Shown here piece by piece: positions 1-12,667 of a stretch of DNA of 64,000 nt. Positions within the stretch are counted from its first letter, which is position 1; every line of letters begins with the position of its first letter. The stretch is from Planctomycetota bacterium. Lineage in GTDB: Bacteria > Planctomycetota > UBA8108 > UBA1146. Location of the stretch: assembly GCA_016776905.1 (NCBI GenBank), contig JADHSM010000003.1:1-64000 (forward strand). Direction: 5' to 3'. The position numbers and the translations under genes were made by a program. The notes under the pieces are model-generated. The model was not told the DNA's origin, ran no database searches, and saw only the letters and a list, made by a program, of their open reading frames with translations.

Positions 1-1695
<1,695 letters not shown>

Positions 1696-1699
<4 letters not shown>

Positions 1700-3885
1700 C
1701 GGTCATCTCCTCCCGGAGCGGCTTCTCCGCCAAGACTCTCTCGAACTCTCTCTTGAACACGTTCTTCAAGTTCTCGCTCGGTCTTGATCAGTTCTTCAAC
1801 CTTGCGAATCATCGTCCTCATATCACCCCACTCTTGCAAATCGGAAACGACGTCGCCAAGTTGGCTTTCCACTCGTTGAACTTCGAAAATCGCATCCTCT
1901 GCGTCTTCTTGATCGACCTCTCCCTTTGAGGTTTTTTGTGCAAGCTCGTCAAGGTTTTGCCGAACGGGTGCCATCGTTTCCGAAGAAATTTTGTCGAGGT
2001 TGCTCGCAAGTCCTTGAATCCAAGACAACTCTTCGGCGGCACTCATTCGATTTCGCATCAATCGGCTTGTGATGGTTTCGAGTCGCTCAGCAGCATCTTC
2101 GATTCTTGTCGAAACTCTGTCTTGGCCTGTCCGTGCCTGACGGGCGAGAGGAGCCAGTTCCTCCGGCTTCTCACCTTTTCCAAGAGCTTCTGACAAGTCT
2201 TCAAGCTCTCTTCGGACAGCTCTTTGAACAGTCAGAGTTTCTTCCAGTCGTTCACGCAGCAATGTGAGTTCGTCCTGAGTCACTCGCTCCAACTCTTCCT
2301 CACTCAATACGCTGAGAATCCAAGTTCGACTGACACCAATTTGATCCAGAGCATCCTTCGCTTCGGCACGATACTTCCATCGTTGCCCAGGCTCTAAATC
2401 CCATTGATCAAGATCGATACTGAGAGACTGTTTCGAATTTTGTGGTTCTTCAGGGTCAACCATCAGATCCTGGAGTTCGATCACACGAGCGTCCACGGAC
2501 TCCTGATCATTTAGTTCGGGTTCGAAAATTAAAGTCCCCGATTGGACGGCGTAGTCATCTCTCAAGAGAACTGCCACGTCCAATAGCGCTCGCGGAGTCA
2601 CCTCAATATTTTGGCCCGGTTGTTCAATCAAGACTTCTGGGGCTCTATCGGGTATGACCGCAATTCGCCAAGTAATAGGTGTTTCGTTTTGGAATCCTTC
2701 GGTACTGGTCATTTCAAACCACCAACGTGCATCCGCTTGAGCAATGAACTCACCTTCTACGATGTTTCCATCAAGAAGCTTCACATCGCCCCGTATCAAC
2801 TCTTCTCCATCTCCACTGGGTCTTGATTCGACACGAATCACCGATTGAATCGGCAAGCTGCTTCGTCCTCGAAAGCGAATCGAGGTTCCCATCGGAGCTT
2901 TGACATGCCCACTGCGAACAGAAGGGTTTTCTAGATCTGAGAACAAGCCGGTGTATTCCGGGAACTCATAGTAAAGTTCCATTTCCTCGATACGCGGACG
3001 CGACTTCACCTGAACGACATACCAGTTACTAGTGAAATCCCCACAGCGAACTCTGAATTCGATGTCTCTCTGCATATTTTGAAAGACATGCCGAAATCCT
3101 TCATTCCCTTTTCGGTCTAGGGAAATCTCTTCATTTATGGCTCTTCGACCATCGCTTTCAGGGAATTTCACTTCAAGAAATCCCCGAGCATTACCCCCTC
3201 GATCTTTGCGAACCTCGACGACTAATGAAGTTCCCTTTGCGAGAATCATTTCATTCTCAACAGGGCTCAACACAACGAGGTCATAACTTCTCGGCCAAGG
3301 TTTATCTTCCAAGAAGACATTCCTGTCGATGAAATTTCGAACGAGATCAGGTCGTAACCACTGACCTGCCACCGCAGGACCTAAAAGTAACAGCAAGATG
3401 AAAAAGGTGGTTCTTGCACGACTCCAAGTGAGCAACTTCCCCGGTCGAAGAATTTCCATTTTTTCTTCGGCGAGTTCAACTGTCCTACGGATGAGCTCAG
3501 GATTGTAATAGTGACGACGAGGGTTTTCAGGATCTGTCAGCTGGATAGCGGTGATCAAAGAATCTTCGAGTTCTTTTGTTGAGACCTCAACCATGGCAGC
3601 CAGCTCGGACTCACGGGCGGGGCGTCTGACTGCGAGCAATATTGCCCGAAATGCCACGACCAGAAGAACTATCCAAAAAGCCCCCTGAAATCCTCTGAGT
3701 AACTGAGGCAATACTGCGACCCAGTCCAACAAGAACGCAGCCCACATCGCAACGGAAGCCAACGCTAACCAGCGTAGGACTCCAGTGACCACTCTCATCA
3801 GGCGACGACGTGACCGTAACTGACGCAATCGCCTCAGCGCAATGACGGGTCTATTGATGGTTATTCCTTCAGAAGATTCAGACAC
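1696..3885 (-). CDS. Large membrane protein, DUF4175-like, with C-terminal coiled coil
   Basis: 729 residues from a GTG at 3885, which lies 2 bases after the preceding stop and behind an AGAGGTG ribosome site. The longer in-frame start at 3981 would run deep into the upstream gene. Two transmembrane helices lie near residues 33-53 and 66-86, and a third near 159-176. A long extracytoplasmic beta-rich region follows, then a charged coiled coil from about residue 555 to the end. The arrangement resembles DUF4175-type proteins, which are large membrane proteins of unknown function, but that assignment is from overall layout only. It sits between the toroid protein and the Gly-X-Y coiled-coil protein, and the shared coiled-coil character suggests that the two C-terminal products may interact (inference). 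Confidence 0.8.
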
Positions 3886-3887
3886 GA

Positions 3888-4976
3888 TCACCTCTCGAAT
3901 ATCGGAAGGTATTGATATGGGACTTCCAGAATGATGCAGGCCATTGCCGTGGCGTAGTTCTCGCCAACGAGATCTTTCCATGACCCGCTCGCATTTTGTA
4001 ATGCCAAAATGTCACGCCAGGTATCCCTATGCCATTTCGTCCAAAATTCGCCGCCTCGCTGAAACGCAGCCAAAGTTGCGTAGTACATACCGTAGTAGTA
4101 ATCGAAGGTATTGAGGGCTTCGTATCGACGAGGTCTGTGACGAGAGAGATAACGCAGCCCATCGACGATCAAACGATCTTCGTAAATACCCGCTCCATAG
4201 AGCGCAGTGATACCTGCTGCTGTCAGAGGGAAAGTCGTTCTCGATCGCTGCACTCTACCGCTGGGACCGATTTCATGTTGGTACATGAATCCGCCACTCT
4301 CAATGCTTGCTGACTTTCGAACATAGGCGATGGCACTATCGATCGATTTTTTGGGCACATTTATTCCAGCGTTCCTCGCAGCCCTCAGAGCCATCACTTG
4401 GCAAACTGTGATACTCATGTCTGCGTCATCTGCTCCAGGCTGGTATCGCCAGCCCCCTGTTTCGTTTTGTGCTTGAACGATCAAGCCCACGGAGCGTTTC
4501 AGCTTTTCTTTGACGCGCTCCATGCCTGTCATGCCGTATACCTCTGCTAAGAACAGGGTGGCAAATGCATGACTGTACATTCGAGACTCATCGGAAGTGA
4601 CAAACCCATTCGTCTGAACATTTCGTAATATGAAGTCGAGTCCCTTTTCAACTTGTTCGCCGTATTTGCCTCTTCCCGGTAAACTGCCCTCTGCCAAGAA
4701 AGCAATACAAGCCAAGGCAGTAACACCGATATGTTTTCCAAGTCTTCCGCGGTACTCGTAATGAACTTTACGTCCAATTTTGTCCGTCCAGGAACCATCG
4801 GAGTTTTGAGTTCTTTTTAGAAACTGTAGGCCTCGCTCTACAGCGAGACGAGATCTCTCTTGGAGTTCCAAATCGATAACTCGTTCTGGACCCTCGTCCA
4901 CAACTTGACCCGAAACGGAACAGGCCGGAGCCAACGCTCCCAACAAAATCAGAACAGTAAGCCAGCGAAGTATCAT
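3888..4976 (-). CDS. Squalene-cyclase/prenyltransferase-like alpha-toroid protein, secreted
   Basis: 362 residues. The ATG at 4976 overlaps the stop of the propeller gene as ATGA and is followed at once by a signal peptide (MILRWLTVLILLG, ending near APACSVSGQ). The rest is a series of helical repeats of the alpha/alpha toroid type found in squalene-hopene cyclases and protein prenyltransferases: recurring GLxFxxRxQxxxGSW and GGWxYxPG-like turns, for example LQFLKRTQNSDGSW, GGWRYQPGADDADMS, and ALQNASGSW near the end. It is short compared with true cyclases (about 600-700 residues) and no catalytic DxDD motif is seen, so it is more likely a structural or binding toroid than a terpene enzyme. 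Proteins like this are common in planctomycete MoxR clusters, but their role is not known to me. Confidence 0.8.
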   Translation of the reverse strand: MILRWLTVLILLGALAPACSVSGQVVDEGPERVIDLELQERSRLAVERGLQFLKRTQNSDGSWTDKIGRKVHYEYRGRLGKHIGVTALACIAFLAEGSLPGRGKYGEQVEKGLDFILRNVQTNGFVTSDESRMYSHAFATLFLAEVYGMTGMERVKEKLKRSVGLIVQAQNETGGWRYQPGADDADMSITVCQVMALRAARNAGINVPKKSIDSAIAYVRKSASIESGGFMYQHEIGPSGRVQRSRTTFPLTAAGITALYGAGIYEDRLIVDGLRYLSRHRPRRYEALNTFDYYYGMYYATLAAFQRGGEFWTKWHRDTWRDILALQNASGSWKDLVGENYATAMACIILEVPYQYLPIFER

Positions 4977-7144
4977 TTGTTCTCCCTCGACTTTTTCTGG
5001 GGCGTGATGCAAGTTGCCTGAAATGGATTCGTAATCAATATCTGACCATCCAGCACTTCGATAACGCCCCCCACCTCTACGACCTGATTCCAACCATTAT
5101 TTCGGTTTCGAACTCTATCAGATACGAGTGAAGCAATCTTCTTTTGAGGAGTTCTCGGTTTGAGCCCCTCCAAATACAAACAACCATCGACTTGGTTGAT
5201 GTAAAGCACACCTTCCTCCACCAAAGCCGGACGCGACTCGGAAGGATTCCTGACGATCGATTGTTGATATAACTCTTCGCGGCCGATGTCGACATATATC
5301 ATGGAGGTGATCATGTCCCCTGCAAGGAACAACCGGTTGCCTACAATACCCAGCATGTATGGGCCGAGTCCTCCGTTGTTAAAAACCTTCGCATTCAGCG
5401 CGCCTGTTTTTGCTGAAAGCGAATACAAGTAGGAGGAATCCAGTGGCGTCGCGAACAGATAACCGTCCTTCAGAATCAGTGGATTCGGTTTCCAAGCTTG
5501 AGAAGAGCTACCTCTGGAATTGTACCGACGGCGGCCATTCCGCTTCGTCACTCTCTCGTACTCTGAAATCCATAGAACTTTTCCGTCCCAGGCCCGCATT
5601 GCAGCGATCGCACCCAGATTAGAACAGCTATAAACAACATCATCGGCGATGAGTAATGATCCGAGAATAGGCTCACGCAATGGTTCACCAAACATGGTGA
5701 GTTCCACCTGATTACCAACGAGTGGTCGCATCCAGATTCTCTTGCCGGTCTCGGCGTCGAGACACCAGAGACTGACATCGATATAGCCACTCTTTCTCCA
5801 ACCCAGAGCGTAAATCTTGCCGTCCTGAATAATGGGTCGAGAATTAAAACTCGTCGTTCTCAGAGTCTCATCAGTGCTATCTCTTCTTGATGTATCCCAG
5901 AGTAATCTTCCACCCCGACCACCTACACCCCAACATTTGATCCCTCTCCAAGGCAATGACACTTGAATGTCATAACCGAGATAGTTTTCTCTGCGACTGG
6001 CTCGGGACACATATGAGGTGAGGATATATTTCTCTCCCTCAACTGCCCACAGTCGCATATTGGGATCCTGCTCTTGGAACGTCGAATCTCCTGGTCGAAG
6101 ATTGAAATCGGAAATCAACTTTCCTGTGCGGAGGTCATATCGAAGCAACTTACTTGAAGTCGGGATTGCCAACCTCGACTTATCCACCCCTGGTGAAACA
6201 AGTGAGTTTGAATCAGAAGAGAAATAACTTCTGTATTGCCTTGGGTTGGAAGCGATGTGCCGCGAGTAGTCACTGGTCTTCCAAGAAATCTCTCCCTCTT
6301 CGAAAGACAACGAAGGAATCGTCGATAACTTTCTCTTTTTACTCACGGGCGCAGAATCTTGAACAATCTCATCAAGGTCGTCATATAAGTTTTTGATTTC
6401 GGCAATCAACTCTTCTCTGCCGGCTCGTTGAGCCGCCAGCCAGATTCGCTCTGCAAGATCTCGAGTTAATGCTGGCGACAGATCGCCATCAACTGGGATC
6501 CTTGACGCTTGTTGCCAGACATTGATAGCAGCATCCGGCTCATCCATTTCAAAAAACAACTCGCCAGAAAGGACAAGTGCATCTCGCCTGAAATCCATCA
6601 ACGGGAAGAGTTGAGCAACTCTAAATAGTTGGAAAGGATCTCTCTCAGAAATGGCTTTCTTTCGTATTGAAAACGCACGAGTTGAAAATTCTGAAACATA
6701 AAAAGCTTTTTGATCTTCGGGAAGATTCATCAAGTACTGGTTGATCTTTTGAGAAATCGGAACGGTCTGAAGCCAGTGATCATCGCGATACGATTCGATC
6801 AGTAAATCTTTCCCCCAGATCTCCTCATGAAGGCCCTGCAATCTTCGAAGACCCTCCGACACATCCCCATCTTGAATTTTCTGAATCGACTCTCTGAATC
6901 TTTGAGACTGAGCATCCGCACTTACAACAAGTGGGATCAAAGCCTTTCCGACATCGGCCTGAACTGGAGGAGTTGCAATAGAAAGAAAACTCACCAAGAA
7001 GATGAGGGCGATCGTGAAAGAGGATTTCTGAGAATTCAGATGGTCACCAGCACTTTGCCCAGAGTTCCCCAAAACCATAAGGTCACGATGTGCCTTTGGC
7101 TGAAGAAGCATCCTAAATGGCAAAAACCGGGTGCTGATCATCAT
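4973..7144 (-). CDS. PQQ-type beta-propeller protein, exported
   Basis: 723 residues from the ATG at 7144, which overlaps the stop of the VWA gene as ATGA. The hydrophobic export segment (about residues 48-62, ending near PPVQA) lies behind an unusually long polar N-region, so an internal Met may be the true start. The middle part contains helical repeats like TPRs. From about residue 220 there are blade-like repeats of the PQQ/BamB type, with phrases such as LDAETGKRIW, RAWDGKVLW, SLSAKTGAL and GVLYINQVDGCLYLEG. No enzyme active site is seen. It is probably a periplasmic scaffold or sensor working with the VWA proteins encoded beside it (inference from coupling). Confidence 0.8.
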   Translation of the reverse strand: MMISTRFLPFRMLLQPKAHRDLMVLGNSGQSAGDHLNSQKSSFTIALIFLVSFLSIATPPVQADVGKALIPLVVSADAQSQRFRESIQKIQDGDVSEGLRRLQGLHEEIWGKDLLIESYRDDHWLQTVPISQKINQYLMNLPEDQKAFYVSEFSTRAFSIRKKAISERDPFQLFRVAQLFPLMDFRRDALVLSGELFFEMDEPDAAINVWQQASRIPVDGDLSPALTRDLAERIWLAAQRAGREELIAEIKNLYDDLDEIVQDSAPVSKKRKLSTIPSLSFEEGEISWKTSDYSRHIASNPRQYRSYFSSDSNSLVSPGVDKSRLAIPTSSKLLRYDLRTGKLISDFNLRPGDSTFQEQDPNMRLWAVEGEKYILTSYVSRASRRENYLGYDIQVSLPWRGIKCWGVGGRGGRLLWDTSRRDSTDETLRTTSFNSRPIIQDGKIYALGWRKSGYIDVSLWCLDAETGKRIWMRPLVGNQVELTMFGEPLREPILGSLLIADDVVYSCSNLGAIAAMRAWDGKVLWISEYERVTKRNGRRRYNSRGSSSQAWKPNPLILKDGYLFATPLDSSYLYSLSAKTGALNAKVFNNGGLGPYMLGIVGNRLFLAGDMITSMIYVDIGREELYQQSIVRNPSESRPALVEEGVLYINQVDGCLYLEGLKPRTPQKKIASLVSDRVRNRNNGWNQVVEVGGVIEVLDGQILITNPFQATCITPQKKSRENK

Positions 7145-9579
7145 GGTAATCTGAAGACCTTTCTCAGTATCCATTCTACAGTCAATAACAGTGTGAAGAG
7201 TGCCAGAATCAAGCGAGTATCCCAAAGAGGCTCTCGGTCCGCAGAAATGGGGACTTCTCGCTCCAGTACTTCGATTGAATCCGCCACATTCGAAGCATCC
7301 TGAGCTAAGTAATACTTGCCACCTGAAAACTCGGCTATACGAGTTAAACGCTGCTGGTCCATTCTGGGATCCGCATATTCTAGTTGCGGGACCACCACTC
7401 TGTAGGTCGCTGAAGCCACTTCCTTCTCACGGTCAATCAAGGCGATTCTATGCTCACCCAATTCACGGGTTTCAAGCGTCACCCCGTAGTACTCCTGGCG
7501 GGCTGGGTTTCTGAGTGCAGATACCTTGAGTGAGCTCCCCCCTGGGGGATCCACTCTTTCCAATTGAAGTTCAACTTCTTCATCTGAGGTGGGTTTGAAA
7601 TCGGGTCCCAGCAATCGGGCAAGGACGTTAACTTCACTTCCCAATATCGCTTCTCGGGGATCAACACTGACAGAGTATCGCTTTGACGGACCCAGCAAAC
7701 GGGAAGCTCCTACAAATCGAATGACCTGTCCCCAGAATCGATAAAACCATCGATTCCCGACAAGTCTCCGCAAACGCCATGTGTCATCGGTCATGGAGAT
7801 GAAAGATCTCCCTCGTCCTTGGTACTGAAAAGCGAAGATAGGTCGAGGTCCATACGTGAAGTGTTCATCTGTCTCATGAACTGCGAGGGCAACGGCCCCT
7901 TTCTTCAACTTTTTGACTTTTTGATACCAGAAGAATCCGGGCATCGTTCTGTCACTTCTACCTTGCCACTGCCAGAGTTCCTCGTTTCGCTCGGAGTCTC
8001 CCGTCAACTGCATAACAGGATGATCGAGTCCCTCGGGAGTCAGTCGTACATGGAATGATTCAGTAAGATCCCTAGATCCACTTCCGCGAACATCCGCATC
8101 TTCTAACTCTACCGGCAACAATCTCTCAAGAGGCGAGCCGAGAAAACGACGCGGCATAAACCATTGACCAGACAGGAAAACGATACCGCCTCCCTGGTCC
8201 TCTACGAACTCCGTCAACCACTCGAGTTGCTGAGTGGAGAGAGCATCGGGTCTGATATCACCAAGGATCACGACGTCGTATTCAAAAAGAGTTTCCCGTT
8301 TTCTGGGAAAAGATCGAATCGGCCTGAGACCCGGGGAGGACTCCTGCGGAAACTCTGGATCAGCTTCCAGAAGCAGGCAGTGCGTCTCCATCGTTGGATC
8401 TCGTATGAGGGAGTTCTTTAGATATCTGTAATCATATCTGGGAGGCCCCTCAACGTAGAGAACTTTAATTTTTTGAGCAACAACCGTGACCGGTTTTTCG
8501 AGTGCGTTATTTTCTTTAAACAACTCTCCATTTTGATATGGAAGTTCAATTTTGCACAAATATTGACCTGGAGATTTGGGAGTAAACTCCAAGCGATGAG
8601 GAACGACCTCGCCGTCTTCTCCGATTCTGACGTAGTAATCGATTCTTTGCTCGACCCCGCCATCCTCTCGAATCAATTTCAAGCCAGCGCGAATTTCTTG
8701 TCCTTCAAATCCTTCTGCAGCGACTCGGAAATCAATCGGGACCATGTCCCCCTCAAGGACCACATCCGCCAAGTCGAGATCGACCATACGAATATCCCTG
8801 GGATCTGCCGAATTACCGACTCCAATAACATGAACCGGAATCTCCCGAAGATTCAGTCTTTTCGCAACGTCTTCCGGAGTGGAGACTCCTCCGCTGTCCT
8901 GTCCATCGCTGATCAGAACGACTGCGGACACCTTTTTTCCACGAACGCTATCTACCGCATCCGAGATAGCGTCTCCAATACGACTGACCCGTCCCCTCAG
9001 TTCTAGCTCTTCTACCTTTGTCGCCGTGATTTCGGAGATGGGATCATCCGCAGATAATCTGGACATCTCCGTGATGGCTCTCACGCCATCTGAGCCCGTC
9101 ATTATTTTTATATCGGCTTTTTCACGAAGGCGTTCGATTAAGTTCGATTGGCCTCCATTGAGAATTCCATTGGCCACCTCAAGTCGAGAGGGTTCGGCTA
9201 TCGCCTCCACTCCAGCGACACTTCTTATCTGCTGATCAACTTGAATATCCTCATAACGATCGCGAATTCCCATCGAGAAGGAATCGTCTACGAGAACCAC
9301 AACAGTTGAGTTTTCAGTTTGGACTCGTTCTTTCGTCAGAGTCGGCTTGAATAGAATCAGGACTAATATCAATAGAACGGCGAACCGAAGCGAACTGAGA
9401 AGAAAGCGGGAACCGAGTCCCAACTTGCCCTGATCTCCGCGATAGCACCATGCGGCGGCTGCTATGAGCAACGGAATGATGATCACGGCTATAATCCATG
9501 TCTCCGGTGCGGATAGCCACTCGATACGAGTTTCTGTCCGGGTATCGGCAAACATCAACAAGGAAAGATCAAATATCAT
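7141..9579 (-). CDS. VWA-domain membrane protein with GATase-like region
   Basis: 812 residues. Two transmembrane helices lie near residues 27-45 and 63-80. A von Willebrand factor A domain follows, with an intact metal site D98-x-S100-x-S102 in the stretch VDDSFSMG and a second conserved patch SDGQDSGGV. A beta-sandwich region and a glutamine-amidotransferase-like fold region (VILGDIRPDAL, EDQGGGIVFLSG) come next, without an obvious catalytic Cys, and a C-terminal transmembrane helix lies near 790-808. Both ends overlap neighbours as ATGA. VWA proteins of MoxR clusters are thought to be metal-dependent adhesion or assembly factors driven by the MoxR ATPase. The exact partner is unknown. Confidence 0.88.
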   Translation of the reverse strand: MIFDLSLLMFADTRTETRIEWLSAPETWIIAVIIIPLLIAAAAWCYRGDQGKLGLGSRFLLSSLRFAVLLILVLILFKPTLTKERVQTENSTVVVLVDDSFSMGIRDRYEDIQVDQQIRSVAGVEAIAEPSRLEVANGILNGGQSNLIERLREKADIKIMTGSDGVRAITEMSRLSADDPISEITATKVEELELRGRVSRIGDAISDAVDSVRGKKVSAVVLISDGQDSGGVSTPEDVAKRLNLREIPVHVIGVGNSADPRDIRMVDLDLADVVLEGDMVPIDFRVAAEGFEGQEIRAGLKLIREDGGVEQRIDYYVRIGEDGEVVPHRLEFTPKSPGQYLCKIELPYQNGELFKENNALEKPVTVVAQKIKVLYVEGPPRYDYRYLKNSLIRDPTMETHCLLLEADPEFPQESSPGLRPIRSFPRKRETLFEYDVVILGDIRPDALSTQQLEWLTEFVEDQGGGIVFLSGQWFMPRRFLGSPLERLLPVELEDADVRGSGSRDLTESFHVRLTPEGLDHPVMQLTGDSERNEELWQWQGRSDRTMPGFFWYQKVKKLKKGAVALAVHETDEHFTYGPRPIFAFQYQGRGRSFISMTDDTWRLRRLVGNRWFYRFWGQVIRFVGASRLLGPSKRYSVSVDPREAILGSEVNVLARLLGPDFKPTSDEEVELQLERVDPPGGSSLKVSALRNPARQEYYGVTLETRELGEHRIALIDREKEVASATYRVVVPQLEYADPRMDQQRLTRIAEFSGGKYYLAQDASNVADSIEVLEREVPISADREPLWDTRLILALFTLLLTVEWILRKVFRLP

Positions 9580-11768
9580 CGTGAACTCTTCCTTGCCCGG
9601 CTAAAGAAACTCGCAAGTCCCGTCTCAAGAACTAAAAGCAACAAGACTGAGGAGAAGAGGGGGTACCAAAGATCCCCTTTTCGACCTGAGGTTGATTCAC
9701 TTTCATTCTCATTCAAGAAATCTCCCCTTTGGACTGCGGGATATATCTCTACGATTCCATCTGGATCGGCAAAGACCAGTGCGCCCTCGCCTTTTATGGG
9801 GTTGACGGAAAAAGCATCGCTCCTCGTCTCGCCGGAATCTTTCTCAAATCGAATCTCGTAGACACCTGGAGACCAAGAACCTGCCACTGAAAGAAGAAAT
9901 GATTTTCGGTCTTCAGATTCTTTCAATGCGAGGGGAACGGCACTTCCTTCAGGGGTCACCAAAGAAATTCTCGGAGCATAATCTGCAGATGATATCTCTT
10001 GAACGAGCGGTTCTCCCAATGCCAGATTTTTTCGACTGCCATCTTGTACCGTGAGCCATGGTAATGATTCATGAAGGAAACATACATACGCAGGCGTTAC
10101 CGGGAAGTTACTCCACTCCCGATCCGCACCTGTTCCAAGAACGATAACTGTTCCTTTTCCAAAACTGGATTGCACCAATATCGGGGTTTGATCGAAATCG
10201 TCCAGCTCAAGAAGGACTTCGATGCCCTCTGCAAAAACTTCAGGTTTTTGGAAACCGTGGACGATGACATCACCGAGTCCAGTTTCGGGATCTCCAGCGA
10301 GATATTCCATCACAGGATGCTCAGGATCCTTGATGAGCCAGTGGTAAAAGACTTGTCTTCTCGGATCAGAAATGGAGATTCCTGGTTTCCATGGGAACCA
10401 GCCTTCACCATTCTGCCAAGCATTCGCAGTCCAACTCGCCGGATCCATACGAGATCCAGTGAAGACGAGGACACCGCCTCCATCAGAGATAAATTTTGAG
10501 ATTCTCTCTGACTCGGCGGGATTCATTCGTGAAACATCTGCAAGAACGAGAATCCTCGCGCCGTCTAGGTCAGCAGAAAGAAGTCTGTCATCGGGGATGA
10601 CCTCGACGTTGTATGGCGAGAGTCGGATTCCACGACTCGAACTTTCGCCTTCACCAATCGCCGCAACGAGCCACTCAGATTCAGAAGATTCGTCATCTGG
10701 ATTCCAGCCGCCGTCAGCTACCAATATTTTTACGGACTCCACGACCTCACATGCAAACCACCGTGCATCGTCTCTATCAAGATCGTCGCTCTTCAAGCGT
10801 GCTTCGACATTGGCAACACCCGGGAGACGGAAGATGTGTGGAAAGCCGAGAGTCAGTTCTTGCCCGCCCTCAACATCGATCCTTCTCGTGCCTTGAACTT
10901 CTCCATTCACGAGAAGTTCGACTTCCAGTCCCGGAACGGTTTCAGTGCCCTTATTCACCAGATCAACCTGGAATGAAAGAGGTACATCTGTACTGATCAA
11001 TCCACTGGAGGGACGAAGCGAGGTCAGGCTTACATTTCGTGGCTTCGTTGGAGCAACATTATGAATGAGTAACTGACCACCCGAAGACTCTAACAATTCG
11101 AGAGCTTTCCTGACGGATGGCAACTCAGTTCCATCTTCTTGAAACCAATCTGCTTTCTGAAAATCAGAGAACAGATGAAAGACCCAGTCTCCTCCCTCCT
11201 CAACAGCAAAAGCAGCGGCCTCGGAGATCAAAAACTCGGGCGTCAATGGCAACCAACCCGGACTGATTTGTTCGAGTTGCCCAAGGATGTCTGCGGGTCC
11301 TCCGGCGACGACCAACTCCAACCTCGGAGTCGGAGTATCAGCAGGAGGTAATCCTCCCACCAGAAGTGCTGTTCTATCACCGGTCTCAAGTTCCAAAAGT
11401 AAGGATCGAGCTTGTTCCCGAGCTTCTTGAAGAGTCGTACGACTCGCCAACGTCGCCGCAGTACTCGCCGAAGCGTCGATAATAACGGCTTCTTGCCTCG
11501 CCGTTCGTCCTATGACAGGAAGTGTTCCGTCGTCTAAGCTTGGGCGAGCCATCGCCATGACAAACAGCAGTACAGCCAATGTCCTGATCAAAAGGAGTAA
11601 GAGATTTTCTAATCGTAGCCTTCTTTGGTGCCTTTTCATCGCCTTGAGAAGGAACTCCATCGCGGCCCAGGGTCGTCTGCGGTATCGCTGCCGATTGATC
11701 AGATAAATGATGATGGGAATCAATCCCAGAGACAAAAACCCGAGTAGAGCAGGATTGATGAAATTCAT
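9576..11768 (-). CDS. BatA-type membrane protein with VWA domain
   Basis: 730 residues. The N-terminal 80 residues are a typical BatA domain: [15 protein letters not shown], a transmembrane helix, RRRPWAAMEFLLKA, then a second helix and the closing MARPSL. The VWA domain follows, with D98-x-S100-x-S102 in the stretch IIDASAS. Beta-rich domains come next, including a CARDB-like region and an amidotransferase-like fold near ARILVLADVSRM, and a final transmembrane helix near 702-720. It overlaps DUF58 upstream and the second VWA gene downstream as ATGA. The double VWA content of the operon (this protein and the next) is typical of Bat/MoxR systems linked to envelope stress or protein assembly. 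Confidence 0.88.
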   Translation of the reverse strand: MNFINPALLGFLSLGLIPIIIYLINRQRYRRRPWAAMEFLLKAMKRHQRRLRLENLLLLLIRTLAVLLFVMAMARPSLDDGTLPVIGRTARQEAVIIDASASTAATLASRTTLQEAREQARSLLLELETGDRTALLVGGLPPADTPTPRLELVVAGGPADILGQLEQISPGWLPLTPEFLISEAAAFAVEEGGDWVFHLFSDFQKADWFQEDGTELPSVRKALELLESSGGQLLIHNVAPTKPRNVSLTSLRPSSGLISTDVPLSFQVDLVNKGTETVPGLEVELLVNGEVQGTRRIDVEGGQELTLGFPHIFRLPGVANVEARLKSDDLDRDDARWFACEVVESVKILVADGGWNPDDESSESEWLVAAIGEGESSSRGIRLSPYNVEVIPDDRLLSADLDGARILVLADVSRMNPAESERISKFISDGGGVLVFTGSRMDPASWTANAWQNGEGWFPWKPGISISDPRRQVFYHWLIKDPEHPVMEYLAGDPETGLGDVIVHGFQKPEVFAEGIEVLLELDDFDQTPILVQSSFGKGTVIVLGTGADREWSNFPVTPAYVCFLHESLPWLTVQDGSRKNLALGEPLVQEISSADYAPRISLVTPEGSAVPLALKESEDRKSFLLSVAGSWSPGVYEIRFEKDSGETRSDAFSVNPIKGEGALVFADPDGIVEIYPAVQRGDFLNENESESTSGRKGDLWYPLFSSVLLLLVLETGLASFFSRARKSSR

Positions 11769-12667
11769 CGTGGGCTCCCCGATCTCCTGACCAGAGCTTC
11801 GCGCAAGACCTGATCAAAACTTCGAGAACAATCTGCTAACTGATATTGGATGCCGCTATTCCTAAAGTCCCTACGAATAGTGCGAGTAAACTCTCTCACT
11901 TCTGCCAGATAGGCTTCCCGGACAGCTTCAGGGTCAGCCAATTGGTCCTGCATTCCTTCAAGGCCTTCAAACATCGTCATACGAGTAAAAGGGAATTCTA
12001 ATTCATCGGGGTCCATCACATGCAGGACCAAAACGTCATGCCCGGCATGACGCAACCGACGCAATCCATGAAGGATTCCTTCGGGCTCATCAAACAAATC
12101 GGTCATGAGAACGATGAGACATCTCCGCTTGAGTCGATCGGAGACTCGCCCCAGAACCTCTCCGATATCGGTCGTGTCTTTCCCGGATTCTTGGGACAGA
12201 ACAGAAACCAAATCCTGAAGATGACTTCGACTCTGAGAAATAGGAGCGTCAGCGCGAATCTTGTCATCAAAAACAAGTGCACCCACGGCATCCTGCTGAC
12301 CCAAAATCAAGTATGCGAGGGCGGCTGCCAAAGTTCTCGCATATTCAAGTTTCGTCATCGCTCCAGAGCCATAATTCATCGACTCACTGGCATCCATCAC
12401 CAACTGAACTCTGAGGTTCGTCTCTTCTTCAAACTGCTTGATGTAAAATCGATCGCTACGACCAAACACCTTCCAGTCGATATGACGGATGTCATCTCCC
12501 GGAACGTATTCACGATGCTCTGCGAATTCCACGGAAGAGCCATGGAACGGACTGCGGTGCAAGCCCGTGATAGAGCCCTCCACAATCATCCGTGCCCTGA
12601 CAATCAGTCCGGAAATCCTGGCCAGCGTGGCAGGATCGAGAAGCCTTTGCGCTTCCTCAGACGACAT
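11765..12667 (-). CDS. DUF58 domain protein
   Basis: 300 residues from the ATG at 12667, which overlaps the end of the MoxR gene by 11 bases. A longer reading back to 12706 lies wholly inside MoxR and is less likely. The DUF58 signature is clear: [20 protein letters not shown] followed by FEEETN, then a VWA-like core with VMDASESM (DxSxS). No transmembrane helix is seen, so it probably acts at the cytoplasmic face. DUF58 proteins nearly always accompany MoxR ATPases and are thought to connect the ATPase to its membrane VWA partners. Confidence 0.92.
   Translation of the reverse strand: MSSEEAQRLLDPATLARISGLIVRARMIVEGSITGLHRSPFHGSSVEFAEHREYVPGDDIRHIDWKVFGRSDRFYIKQFEEETNLRVQLVMDASESMNYGSGAMTKLEYARTLAAALAYLILGQQDAVGALVFDDKIRADAPISQSRSHLQDLVSVLSQESGKDTTDIGEVLGRVSDRLKRRCLIVLMTDLFDEPEGILHGLRRLRHAGHDVLVLHVMDPDELEFPFTRMTMFEGLEGMQDQLADPEAVREAYLAEVREFTRTIRRDFRNSGIQYQLADCSRSFDQVLREALVRRSGSPR

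Noticed and set aside
3888..4976. A true squalene-hopene cyclase
   Set aside because: Only about half the usual length and no DxDD catalytic motif was found; the toroid repeats alone are not enough.
8473..9006. 177-codon plus-strand ORF
   Set aside because: Lies wholly inside the VWA-domain gene on the other strand, which has a clear metal site and coupling to both neighbours.
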